Positions 34,501 to 46,409 of a stretch of DNA of 64,000 nt are shown piece by piece. Source of the DNA: Macrostomum hystrix. Lineage: Eukaryota; Platyhelminthes; Macrostomidae. Location of the stretch: positions 634,501-698,500 of the forward strand of contig CATNEN010000034.1 in the NCBI GenBank assembly GCA_950097015.1, given 5' to 3'. Made by a program: the position numbers and the translations under genes. Positions within the stretch are counted from its first letter, which is position 1, and every line of letters begins with the position of its first letter. Below the pieces are notes generated by a model. That model searched no databases, was not told where the DNA came from, and saw only the letters and a program-made list of their open reading frames with translations.

Positions 34501-37500
34501 ATCTGATTGATAATTATGTTCATCTGATTGATAATTATGTTCATCTGATTGATAATTCTTTTGATCTGATTGATAATTGTGCTGATCTGATAGATGATTC
34601 TTTTGATCTGATTGATAATTATGTTGATCTGATTTATAATTATCTTGATCTGATTGATAATTATGTTCATCTGATTGATAATTCTTTTGATCTGATTGAT
34701 AATTGTGCTGATCTGATAGATGATTCTTTTGATCTGATTGATAATTATGTTGATCTGATTGATAATTATCTTGATCTGATTGATAATTATGTTCATCTGA
34801 TTGATAATTCTTTTGATCTGATTGATAATTGTGCTGATCTGATAGATGATTATTTTGTTCTGATTGATAATTATGTTGATCTGATTGATAATTATCTTGA
34901 TCTGATTGATAATTATGTTGATCTGATTGATAATTCTATCGATCTGATTGATAGTTATGCTGTTTTTATTGATAATTCTATCGATCTGATTGATAGTTAT
35001 GCTGATTTTATTGATAATTCTATCGATCTGATTGCTGGTATACACCGATCCGATTCGGCACAAATCCGCAGGCGGAGGCCATGGACCTGCTCACAGCTGT
35101 GTGCTGCAACTGCTCAGCATTGGCCGGCTCGCGCGACTGCGATGTTGTCGCCCGCCTGGTTGACAAGCTGCGCTTCAAATCGCACAAGACAGTGTTTGCC
35201 CACTATCTGCACTGCCTGAAACTGTTGGCATCTAAGCACGCTGACAACCTGCGTGCCATCTTAGCCACTGTTGTATCTAACGAGCTCAGCTCCGGTGTTC
35301 GCAATCCAAACAATGCGGCTGTACTGGCCGCTCTGCACAGCCACACTCCGAAGGAGGCCTGCCGTGCCCTGGCCGCTATATTCAGAGACCTACTAGTCCA
35401 GGACACCGGTCGGCACCAGCTCCGTTGTTTGCTGCGCGATCTCTATCGACATTTGAAGGCCGATCTGAGCCTGCCAGCTTTTGCTAAAGCTCTACTGTTG
35501 CCGCCTGACTCGCGAGTTGCTTCCCTGCCTGTGGAGCATAGGAGACAGTGAGTTTATGCCAGTATCTTGTTCCCTATGAGGTTCGGGGCTATTGGTAGAT
35601 TTTAAACATTAACTCGATCTCCATAATACAGATACGCTGAGAGCCAGCTGGACCTGCTCTGTGTCTGCCAGATGGTCAGCGCCGCCCAACCCTCAGTGCG
35701 CGAAGCCGTAGCCCGACGCCGCGATGTCGGCGAGCCGCCCGCCCTGACACGCCACTACGCCACCGTGGCAAAGCTTCATCGCCTTGCCCTGCACTGGCTA
35801 GCTGTAGGCCTGCCACACCTCCTGCCTAGAGACCAGCTGCCGCCGCCTCTGCTTGGCCTGTTCTCCAGGCGAGCCTGCTTTCTGCCCGTGCCGGATCCCG
35901 CACCGCCGGAGACGCCGCCAGCTAGTTGGGATCATCCTGCTGATCATTGGCCGCCGGAGCAGGACCGTCAGCTGGTGCTGCGATTGTGCTCCGAGGTACC
36001 GCTGCACAGCGAGACTATAGCCTCCGCCCTCCGGCTCGGTTTCGACGGCTTGCTCCAGCCGACATTCGATGCACTTAATTTAGCCTCCGAGCTGGTGTTC
36101 CGCTCAGCTGCTGCCCTGCTAGGCCCCGACGCCTGTCCTGCTCCGGCCGGCCCGGACGTTGCCCAGCGGCTGTTTGACGCGTGCGCCTATCGACCGTCGG
36201 ATGAACGGCTGCCGACCGCTGCGGGGCTGGCCGCATCCAATCCTTCAGGCTTTGCCGCCGCGCAAGCCTATTGGTCGGCTTCGCTAGCTTTGGTCTTCTT
36301 GGCTGCATTTAATCCTACTACGGTTGGGCGACTCGTTTGGGACAAGTGAGTTTTTTTGTTTTTTACTTTTTTGGTTTGTTGTGCATCTTTAAAGTCGGTT
36401 TCAGGTTCCTGGAATTATTTAGGAATCCTTAAAGTTGGGGTCAGACGACTTTTAAGTAGTTTTTAGTTACCTGAAGTTATTTTTGGGATAATGATACGGT
36501 TTCAGATGCCTGAAGTTATTTTGGGGGTAATGAATTCAGTTTCAGATGCCTGAAGTTATTTTGGGGGTAATGAATTCGGTTTCAGATGCCTGAAGTTATT
36601 TTGGGGGTAATGAATTCGGTTTCAGATGCCTGAAGTTATTTTGGGGGTAATGAATTCGGTTTCAGATGCCTGAAGTTATTTTGGGGGTAATAAATGGGGG
36701 TAAAAAATACGGTTTCAGATGCCTGAAGTTATTTTTGGGTGTAATGAATTCGGTTTCAGATGCCTGAAGTTATTTTTGGGGTAATAAATACGGTTTCAGA
36801 TGCCTGAAGTTATTTTTGGGGTAATAAATACGGTTTCAGATGCCTGAAGTTATTTTGGGGGTAATAAATATGGTTTCAGATACCTTAAGTTATTTTGGGT
36901 GTAATGAATTCGGTTTCAGATGCCTGAAATTATTTTGGGGGTAATAAATACGGTTTCAGATGCCTGAAGTTATTTTGTGGGTAATAAATACGGTTTCAGA
37001 TGCCTGAAGTTATTTTGGGGGTAATAAATACGGTTTCAGATACCTTAAGTTATTTTGGGTGTAATGAATTCGGTTTCAGATGCCTGAAATTATTTTTGGG
37101 TGTAATGAATTCGGTTTCAGATGCCTGAAATTATTTTTAGGTGTAATGAATTCGGTTTCAGATGCCTGAAATTATTTTTGGGTCTAATGAATTCGGTTTC
37201 AGATGCCTGAAATTATTTTGGGTGTAATGAATTCGGTTTCAGATGCCTGAACTTATTTTGGGTGTAATGAATTCGGTTTCAGATGCCTGAAGTTATTTTG
37301 GGTGTAATAAATACGGTTTCAGATGCCTGAAGTTATTTTGGGTGTAATGAATTCGGTTTCAGATGCCTGAAGTTATTTTGGGTGTAATGACGGTTTCAGA
37401 TGCCTGAAGTTATTTTTGGGTGTAATGAATTCGGTTTCAGATGCCTGAAGTTATTTTTGGGGTAATAAATACGGTTTCAGATGCCTGAAGTTATTTTGTG

Positions 37501-40500
37501 GGTAATAAATACGGTTTCAGATGCCTGAAGTTATTTTGTGGGTAATAAATACGGTTTCAGATGCCTGAAGTTATTTTGGGGGTAATAAATACGGTTTCAG
37601 ATACCTTAAGTTATTTTGGGTGTAATGAATTCGGTTTCAGATGCCTGAAAATATTTTTGTGTCTAATGAATTCGGTTTCAGATGCCTGAAGTTATTTTGG
37701 GTGTAATGAATTCGGTTTCAGATGCCTGAAATTATTTTTGGGTGTAATGAATTCGGTTTCAGATGCCTGAAGTTATTTTGGGTGTAATGAATTCGGTTTC
37801 AGATGCCTGAAGTTATTTTTGGGTGTAATGAATTCGGTTTCAGATGCCTGAAGTTATTTTGGGTGTAATGAATTCGGTTTCAGATGCCTGAAGTTATTTT
37901 GGATGTAATGAATTCGGTTTCAGGTGCCTGAAGTTATTTTGGGTGTAATGAATTTGGTTTCAGATGCCTGAAGTTATTTTTGGGTGTAATGAATTCGGTT
38001 TCAGATGCCTGAAGTTATTTTTGGGTGTAATGAATTCGGTTTCAGATGCCTGAAGTTATTTTTGGGTGTAATGACGGTTTCAGATGCCTGAAGTTATTTT
38101 TGGGTGTAATGAATTCGGTTTCAGATGCCTGAAGTTATTTTTGGGTGTAATGAATTCGGTTTCAGATGCCTGAAGTTATTTTTGGGTGTAATGAATTCGG
38201 TTTCAGATGCCTGAAGTTATTTTTGGGTGTAATGACGGTTTCAGATGCCTGAAGTTATTTTTGGGTGTAATGAATTCGGTTTCAGATGCCTGGAGTTATT
38301 TTTGGGTGTAATGAATTCGGTTTCAGATGCCTGGAGTTATTTTTGGGTGTAATGAATTCGTTTTCAGATGCCTGAAGTTATTAAAAACCTTTTATAACCT
38401 TCAGGTACCCAACTGTTCGCTGCCTGCTGGAGATGGTCATGACCTGCATGTACGAGTTCCCCTGCCAGTCCCTGCTCCATCGTGAGGGCCTCAGCTCCGA
38501 TGCTGTTCGAATGCGCGAACTGAGAGCTTCGGAAGCGGAGAAAACTCGAGTAGTGAGGCTGGAGATGCAGCTGGCTGGTACGGACATTACCGAGGCCAAC
38601 TCCCGCCTGCTGGGCTGGCTCATGGACAGCGCACCCTGCGGCCCGCCTAGGCAGCCGCCGGGTTGGGCCATTGCCCAGTTGCGCACACTCAACACTCAGT
38701 ATGGCATAGGGCTGCGATTGTGCCGCTCTCGGAATCCGGACTTCCTGTTGGATCTCATACAGGTGAGGCAGACTATAAACTACTCAATTCTTTTAACAGC
38801 GGAAAGATGCGTGTAGCCATTACAAATGCCCACATTTATATTTTTTTTGTCTCCCAAAAATAATGAACCAATCGCCATGAAAATCCAAAAGAATCACAAA
38901 CATGCATCACAAAGATGCATCGAGACAGTCACTGAAGCATCGAGACAGTCACTGAAGCATCGATACAGTCACTGAAGCATCGAGACAGTCACTGAAGCAT
39001 CGAGACAGTCACTGAAGCATCGATACAGTCACTGAAGCATCGAGACAGTCACTGATGCATCGAGACAGTCACTGAAGCATCGAGACAGTCACTGAAGCAT
39101 CGAGACAGTCACTGAAGCATCGAGACAGTCACTGATGCATCGAGACAGTCACTGAAGCATCGAGACAGTCACTGAAGCATCGAGACAGTCACTGAAGCAT
39201 CGAGACAGTCACTGATGCATCGAGACAGTCACTGAAGCATCGAGACAGTCACTGAAGCATCGAGACAGTCACTGAAGCATCGAGACAGTCACTGAAGCAT
39301 CGAGACAGTCACTGACGCATCGAGACAGTCACTGAAGCATCGAGACAGTCACTGAAGCATCGAGACAGTCACTGAAGCATCGAGATGTTCAACTATTCTT
39401 TTCGGGGTGTCATTGTAAACCAAAATTGAATCGCCATTCGATTATTCCGAGCAATGTTAGCTGTACTTGCCACCAGGGTGGTCTTTGACAAGAATCGCTG
39501 AATATCTTGACGATGCTGACGTCGGACGCGAAGTCGGCAGTGGATATTTGAAATACCCTCGTGTTCTTTCCCCAGGAAGCTAAATATCGTGGTATTCCGA
39601 TTCCATTTCAATAGAGATGAATTTCCTACTCACTATTCACAGTAGCATATATTGCTCTCATTCGCAGGTGTTCAGCCGCGCCGGCGCCAGTCAGCAGTGG
39701 CTAGTGCGTCTAGTTGACAACCTTGGCAATCAGAGCCTGTCAATCTTGCCAGTTCAGTGCCTAGCCGAGATTCTATTGGCCCACGTTGGGCACAACACCG
39801 AGCGGCGTCAGCAGCTGCTGGCCAGGCTCACCGCTCTAGTCAACAGTCCGGGCGACTCTGCCGACGACGATCTGATGGATGTGCGCCAACTGCTGGCTTA
39901 CTTCATGGCCCGACTGCGCGCCAGATCGGCTTGCATTCGCACCACCGCCGCCGACTGTCTGGCGCTCATTCTGGCGCCGACTAATTCTGGCCCTGATGAT
40001 AGCACGCCGAACAGTCACTGGCTTCTGGAGCGGCTGCCGGGACTGCCGCTTTTTCCCAGACTGCTGGCCTTCCTAGCCGGCCAGCTCGTCGAATGCCTGG
40101 CCGAGGAGACCTGTCCACGCGCACTGGGCGCCTACATTGCCTTCCTGACGCGTCATCTGCTCGACAGTCGGCTAGCTGGCGACGTTGACAACAAGCTCGG
40201 CCGAGCCTACCTGGACAACCTGGCCAGGCTGGTGCTGCGACGGCCGCTCACCGTCAGCCGGCTGGCCGCCTCGCATCGAGCCGCCGCTCTGCTGGCTTTG
40301 CGCGCTTTCGCAGTCAGCTTAGACCGACCGACACTGCTAAGCATTGAAGCGGTGGCTGGCGATGATGCCGACGCTGACGGCTCGCCTCTGATGGTCCGTC
40401 TGGCTGGGCACAAAGGCGAGCAGCCGACTGCCGTGTCACCTCGCCTGCTGCTTAGCCACCTGCTGATGCTGTCACTGGACCTGGGCCCTGAGGCTGAGCA

Positions 40501-43500
40501 GCATCGAGCTCGCCTTATCTCCGCATGGCTGAAGCCCGACGGCAGCTTGGCCGACGGCTGCGACAGCCTGTCAATGCCGGAGCCGGTGCTGGTCCGCCTG
40601 GCTCGCAGTCCGGACAGGCGCCTGGCCACTCTAGCCGCGTCCCGCACTGGCGCGCCCCTGCTAGTCCGCCTTCTGGCTAACGTCAGCGAGGCCTGGCCTG
40701 CTGGCTCCGTGTCCGCAGTGCTGGCAAGGCTGGAACAGCTAGTCGGCCAGCTAGGCGATCCAGCCAAGTGGGCCGTCGGCCACGCCACTCCGGTGCCCTG
40801 GTTGCGACTGCTGCATTGCGCCAGACGGCTTGGCCTCGGCGACAACGAGCCCGGCGTTCGGCTGCTGGCAAAACTAGCCGATGGCAACGAAGCCATGCAA
40901 GTCGACGGAGAAGTTCAATGCGACAGCGTCGAGCAATCGACTGGATGTCGACTGTTCGGAGGCGGCCAGACGGCTTCAATTGGCGGTGGGGTGCCCGATC
41001 GTCATCGCGTTGATGGTGCGGCCTCATCTGATGTCAAGCCCGAGGAGCTGGTTAAACTGCTCGGCGAAGGCCGTCGCGGTCGCAGTCGGCTTCGTCGTTT
41101 TCTGCATCGCGTTAGCTCCGATTCCGCTTTTGCCTCGGCCTGTCGCGAGCTGCTCCGTGAGCGGCTGTTAAAGGCGTCACCAACTTCATCGGCTGCCTTC
41201 GCCGACTCCCTAGCTAGGCAGCAGTGGCTGGCCGGCCCGCTGTTCGCCAAGCTGTTCCCGCCGCACAGTGTTGCCCTCGCCGACTCGACTAGTAGTCGCC
41301 TAGCCAAGGACATCGCCAATCGCCTGCCAGCTGGCAGTGCGGCCCGACGGACTCTCCTTAGCCTGCTGCCGCCCAAAGCGCCAGCGTCAACTTTGGCGAA
41401 GCTTCCTTCGATTGTTGATCCGTCCATGCAGTCCTTGGACGACCTTCGTCGAGCTTGTCTGACCAGCTCTGGCCACGGCAGCGGTGGCGAAATTGTCAAC
41501 GGAGCCGCCCTGGACTACCTCTGCCTGGCTGACCCAGCCTTCCCGCCGGCTAGCGAAGTCTTTCAACAGCGAAGAGTATCTCATCAGCGCGACGAGTTCT
41601 CGGCTGCCGATGCTGGCGCCAGTCGCTACCTGGCCGCCCTGCTGCTTCACCGCTCCGACCTGGCCGACCTGCCTCGGACCGTTCGCCAAGTCCTGGCTGA
41701 CGATGCCAGCTTCGGCTCAGTTGACCCCGGCCTCCTGTTAGACACATACCAAGCCTGCCAGCGACATCCGAAACTGCTCCTGCCCGGCGACCACGGAAGC
41801 AAGGCGTTGACGCAGACGCCGCCAATGCGAGCTACAACGGCTGAGGTACTCCGATTGGCTCAGCTGGCAGTTCGCGAGGCCGACAGCAACGCCTCCGGGC
41901 GCCTCCTGGACAGTCGGGCCGATCTAATCTGCGCCCAATTGTCCGATGAGTCCGCCGTAGAACATGTCGACATTGCGTCGCTGCTCTATTCAGGATCAGC
42001 TTCGGCGCTGGACGGTGGAACCGCCGACGACCGGCGCGTCAGTGCGCGCGCTCTGATTCACTGGCTCAGAACAGCGGGCAAGACCTCCGCCGGCGCGCGC
42101 CGTCTCCGTCTGGCTCTCTACTGCCGCCTGCCCATGCTGGGACCACCGCCGTCACCGTCGCTAGAGTCTGACTTCGAAGTCGAGGAGGCGCAGCTGCAGC
42201 CTGGAGATCCTGTGCTGGCGTACGGTCACCGTGTGCTGGCTGGCATGGCGAGCCACTGCGAGTCCGCTCAGTCCATCAGCGCCACCGCCTGTCGAGTCCT
42301 GGCGGCCAGGCATCCCCGCCTGCTGGTTCCAATGCTGCCCGCTGCGGCAGCCCTGCTTAGCGGCCGCTGCCTACTGCCGTTCGCTGAGTTTCGCTGGCAG
42401 GGACCGATGGCAATGTTTGTCTATTTGGTCCAGGTGTGTACTCATTCAGTACTCCATTGAGTTTTCTCTAAGACGTCAACCTATAGGATGACACCTAATC
42501 TGTTAGTTTAGAAAACGACACTTCAATCTAGAAAATCTAGCAGTACACTGTCCTAAAAATCATACTTAGAACTTCTACTAACCCAATTGCAGGTCCTGGA
42601 GCACCTGGGTCCCGGCCTCTACCTGTCCGACTCAGTTAGGCCCGCTGTGGACGCCATCCTTACAAGCTACGCCCGGGCCCTCCACCGCTACCGTGACAAC
42701 GCCAGAAACATTGTCATTCAACTGGGCGCCAAGCTCACCCAGCTGCTCCGCGCCTATGCGACCGCGTCGCCTGCGCCAGCTCGCCGACTGCTCGTCCGAC
42801 TGCGGCCGCTGCTGGCCTCGCTGCCGTCCGATCTGACCGACTCGCTGCCCGACTTGGCTGCTCTGCTAGCCGGCGTCGCCGAATCGGGCGAGGTCAGCTC
42901 CGTTTGCGCCGCCGCATCTGTCCCGTCTTCCGTCGCCGCCGGCCGACTAGCTCCGTCAACTGTGGCCGCCTACCGGAAGCGGCTGCGCCAGCTCGACAGC
43001 CTGGCCGACCTGACCGACGCTCTGCGCGAACTAGACGACAAAAGCCGTCGCCGGCCAGACCAATTGGACAATTTTATTGGCGACATTGAGTGCCTATTAG
43101 GCGTGGCCTGTCCAGAGATTCGAGCCCCCGCCCTAGCCCTGCTGCTTCGCCAGGCTCGGCTGGACTCTCCAGTCGACAGCGGCGTCGGCGACTCTTTTGA
43201 TCCTGCGCTGCGCCTGCTGCAGCCGGGCGCCGAGCCGGGAGCCCAGGCCCAGCTGCTCGCCTGCCTACCCGAATTGGCCTCCGTATGGCCCGAACGGGCG
43301 CCCATCCTGCTGACCGCCGTTGCCCGTCTGGCCGCCGGCGGGGTGCCCGACGCTACCAGAGCCTACGGCGCCGCCCTTGACCAGCTGAATCTGGAATCGC
43401 TGCTGCCCGGAGCTGTTGTCGCCACTGATGCCGCAGCGGACGCGCCAGCTAGTTCAGCAACCGCTGAATCAGTCGACGATTCATCAGCCACCACCGCCGC

Positions 43501-43564
43501 CGCCGCCGCCGCCGCTGCTATTTCTGCCGCGGCTTTAGATGCTACTGTGAAAGCAGAAGTCTGA
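31495..43564 (+). CDS. INTS1: Integrator complex subunit 1
   Basis: Exons: 31495-31534, 33219-34243, 35072-35547, 35632-36345, 38405-38762, 39668-42433 and 42593-43564. All are GT/AG and phases agree, giving about 2,116 aa (2,112 from the second ATG) against roughly 2,190 in human. INTS1 is the large helical scaffold of the nuclear Integrator complex. That complex cleaves snRNA 3' ends and attenuates paused RNA polymerase II transcripts. Recognisable segments in order: GSFHALGNKS (N-terminal tail), DSIGERYWVD (~205-214), IRLMAASRLEMWLQLAKLQ (end of exon 2), NELSSGVRNPNNA, WPPEQDRQLVLRLCSEVP, DKYPTVRCLLEMVMT across the exon 4/5 junction, LCRSRNPDFLLDLIQ ending exon 5, LPVQCLAEILL, and LDDKSRRRPDQL in the last exon. 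The protein is rich in Leu/Ala helical repeats and has no catalytic motif. Exon 6 is unusually long (2.77 kb). Very secure. Confidence 0.95.
31535..33218 (+). other. INTS1 intron 1
   Basis: A 1.7-kb AT-rich phase-1 intron with a T-rich tract just before the acceptor (CATTAG). It contains no tandem array and no recognisable element. Confidence 0.6.
34325..35035. repeat. minisatellite in INTS1 intron 2, 21-bp unit, ~34 copies
   Basis: The 21-bp unit contains GATCTGATTGATAATTATG with variants at the last bases (TTATGTT, TCTTTT, TGTGCT). Variant order repeats: the block with GTGCTGATCTGATAGATGATT occurs three times at 126-bp spacing. It fills most of the 828-bp intron. Both strands are open in one frame because 21 is a multiple of three (DLIDNYV-type and NQIKIII-type peptides), but the region sits inside an INTS1 intron. 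Confidence 0.96.
36390..38390. repeat. minisatellite in INTS1 intron 4, ~40-bp unit, ~49 copies
   Basis: The unit is 40-41 bp, containing CGGTTTCAGATGCCTGAAGT and TATTTTGGGTGTAATGAATT. It fills the 2.06-kb intron almost to the acceptor at 38404. Each copy holds a short inverted repeat (TTCAG-ATGC-CTGAA) and a TTTCAG word like a 3' splice site. Variant families (GGGGGTAATAAATAC versus GGGTGTAATGAATTC) are clustered rather than random. Confidence 0.97.
38915..39385. repeat. minisatellite in INTS1 intron 5, 20-bp unit, ~23 copies
   Basis: Unit GCATCGAGACAGTCACTGAA, with GATAC for GAGAC and TGATGC for TGAAGC in some copies. It occupies the middle of the 0.9-kb intron between 38762 and 39668. Confidence 0.97.
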
Positions 43565-44885
43565 AGCTTGCTACTACGATGTGGATTTTCTTTCTGTTTG
43601 CTTGTGTAACTCAAAAGGCAGCTAGCAATGTCCTAATTTACTGTTTCGTACGTCAACATTCACCTGGTGAAAACTGTTTAGGAAATTCTAACATTGGTAC
43701 AAATCTGCTAGTTAATCTCGTTATTCGTCTGGCCTCTCCAAGTTTCATTATTTATCAACAGTTTTTTTGAACAACTTTTAAGCTGCTGCTTAAAATTCTA
43801 AGGTTGCTAAGCGGTTGCTACCCTATTGTTCAACTTGTCCCTGCTTGTCTCTGTAGCTCCGGCCGGTTCGCAGTCTTTCCAAGTGCCAGTTTTCGCTGTT
43901 TGATTTGTTTGCTAGCTAATTATATACTTATCTCAATGCTATTTCTTATGTAGTCCGCCTGTTCATTTGCTTATCAGCTACTGTTAGTAGGTAGAAGTGC
44001 CTAATACTCTACCGGCTCCTGTTATTCTATTTAGTTACTTATGCGCGTGCTTCTCTGTCTATTTAAATCCGTTTTCTCCCGGTCCGTTTGCTGTTGAATT
44101 TTTTCCGCAGTTCTCCCCTTAATTAAACTGTAGTAAAATTAGTAATTTTAATTCTGTCTTACACTGCCTGTTCTCATCGATAATATATTTCTAAGTTGGC
44201 CAGCTTGTTTGCGACTCATCACTAGCTGTAACGGAGAGTTGTCGCCTATATAGCCAACAACAGAAGCAGACTAAATTGCTGAACAAACCTTTAAAATGCC
44301 TCTTCCGTCATTCGTCATGTTTAACTCATTTTTTCACATCAGCCTACTTCTAGTAGGTTACTCCGGGTTTTGTTGTGTTTCAGTCACAGCAGCACAGCAA
44401 AACTGGCCCACCAAATGCAGTCCTAGCTGATTTACTACTTCATTTTATTTTCTGGCTGCTGCTTCCGGTATATCAGCTGAAAGAAATCAACTGGCACATT
44501 GATTGGTGTTGAGGTATCTTAGCAAGAGGGCAATTAAATCACTAGGCTAAACATATCGTGTTGAAATCTGCTATTTTGCCTGCAGAAAAATATTCAGCTA
44601 TAAACCAGTTCGCTTATTGCTCAAAGACTTGAAGATTTAAGCAAAAAAATACTGAAAAATGGAAGAGGAAAGATAAAATTGCTGCTTTTTTATCCTACTT
44701 TTCGCCTACAAAATGGACTCCGAGCTAAGAAAGGAATTTCATTTTGCCCAGTGGGATATTAAAATAAGAGACAACGGGCTACTTTTATTCTCTCTTCCGG
44801 CCCACTGATTTGCGCGATTTGGGATCTGCTCAATCGGCTGCGACTCCTCCCTTCAGTAGGACTTTGTGCTGAAGCCAATCTGAGA
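43565..44885 (+). other. INTS1 3' UTR and flank
   Basis: T-rich unique sequence without long open frames. I find no AATAAA in the first kilobase; ATTAAA at 44122-44127 is the best variant poly(A) signal. Transcription probably ends before the array at 44.9 kb. Confidence 0.4.
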
Positions 44886-45532
44886 TGCTACCTCCATTGT
44901 GTCAGCTGTGCTGCCTCCATTGTGTCAGCTGTGCTGCCTCCATTGTGTCAGCTGTGCTGCCTCCATTGTGTCAGCTGTGCTACCTCCATTGTGTCAGCTG
45001 TGCTACCTCTATTGTGTCAGCTGTGCTACCTCCATTGTGTCAGCTGTGCTACCTCTATTGTGTCAGCTGTGCTACCTCCATTGTGTCAGTTGTGCTACCT
45101 CCTTTGTGTCAGCTGTGCTGCCTCCATTGTTTCAGCTGTGTCAGCTGTGTCAGCTGTGTCAGCTGTGTCAGCTGTGTCAGCTGTGTCAGCTGTGCTGCCT
45201 CCATTGTGTCAGTTGTGCTACCTCCATTGTGTCAGTTGTGCTACCTCCATTGTGTCAGCTGTGCTGCCTCAACTGTGTCAGCTGTGCTGCCTCCATTGTG
45301 TCAGCTGTGCTGCCTCCATTGTGTCAGCTGTGCTACCTCCATTGTGTCAGCTGTGCTACCTCCATTGTGTCAGCTGTGCTGCCTCCATTGTGTCAGCTGT
45401 GCTGCCTCCATTGTGTCAGCTGTGCTGCCTCCATTGTGTCAGCTGTGATGCCTCCATTGTGTCAGCTGTGCTGCCTCCATTGTGTCAGCTGTGCTGCCTC
45501 CATTGTGTCAGCTGTGTCAGCTGTGTCAGCTA
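44886..45532. repeat. minisatellite, 23-bp unit with 9-bp sub-array
   Basis: The 23-bp unit contains GCCTCCATTGTGTCAGCTGT, about 26 copies. At about 45133-45195 a 9-bp sub-unit (GTGTCAGCT) is repeated on its own, and again near the 3' end. That shows how new arrays can bud from part of a unit. All three plus frames are open, giving Cys/Leu-rich peptides; not a gene. Confidence 0.96.
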
Positions 45533-46371
45533 CATGCTCCCTCTACTCTCTTACATGCTGCATCCGATTGTAATTAATGAAGTTGGATAAAATGAAGTGT
45601 TTGACAATTTTTTACACGTTCGTGTGCCCATGATGCACAGCGCTGTTACTAATGGGAAATAGAAAGATCGACGAATCCCCTTTATCTTCATCAGCATCCC
45701 CCTGAATGCGCCTCGTTTCCCTTTCCTTTCCCCGCCTCTTCGCCTACAGAGGCGGCGCCCGCCCCCTAAACTGCCGATGGCTCCCTCCAATGGGAGGCCC
45801 TCCGCGCCCCGCCCGCCGGTGCCTGATATCCCCGCCAGAATTATCCCCTATCCGCTATTCTCGCAGCCAATTTTCACACTGCTCAAACTGCTCTCCCCCG
45901 CTCAGTGCGGTGGGGTGGAGGTGCGGGAAGACCCACACGGTTGGATGAGGATCAGAGACTCATGGGGGAGGGAGGACCCGCTCGAGTCGAGACTGCGGAA
46001 AACAAAAGGCCGAATCGGGGCTGGCAAAAAGCTCCCACCTTTTCTGCTCGTTGCTCCTTAATTGCGATATCGCCTATAGGAGATTTCTCTTCTGAATTTG
46101 CTGAAGCGCGGCTCTAAGGCGCCTGAACAAACCGAGAGCAGGTTGAGCAACTCTGCCCAGTCACTCCGCCAACGTCTATATCGTCTATATAGTATTTTGC
46201 GGATACCAAACTCAACTGAGTACCTCTGCCAACCCGACTGGCTCAAATCTATAATTGAGATTTATTTAAAGATCCTAGTTTGTTGGGTCCAATAATAGGA
46301 GTTTTCATAGCACTCTATTCCCTGCTAGATTTACGAATTGGCTGTGCTCACGCCAAGTGTGTGTATAGATC
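45533..46371 (+). other. spacer and presumed promoter/5' UTR of the ETS gene
   Basis: Unique, moderately GC-rich sequence up to the proposed first ATG at 46372. No TATA box stands out. Open frames here show no known domain. Confidence 0.35.
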
Positions 46372-46409
46372 ATGTCCGGCCACGGCACCGACTGTCACAG
46401 ACTGGGCAG
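46372..46409 (+). other. proposed first coding exon of the ETS gene
   Basis: ATG at 46372, preceded by an in-frame TAG at 46366, encodes [12 protein letters not shown]. It ends in CAG/GTAAGA, phase 2, which fits the phase-2 acceptor at 50384/50385. The evidence is only a good donor, phase match and upstream stop. Other upstream exons are possible. Confidence 0.4.

Noticed and set aside
34326-35219. 297-codon open frame DLIDNYV-type
   Set aside because: It covers the 21-bp array inside INTS1 intron 2 and runs into exon 3 in a different frame from INTS1.
44885-45590. Three overlapping Cys-rich open frames of 187-224 codons
   Set aside because: Repeat translation in all three plus frames; not compatible with selection on any one frame.
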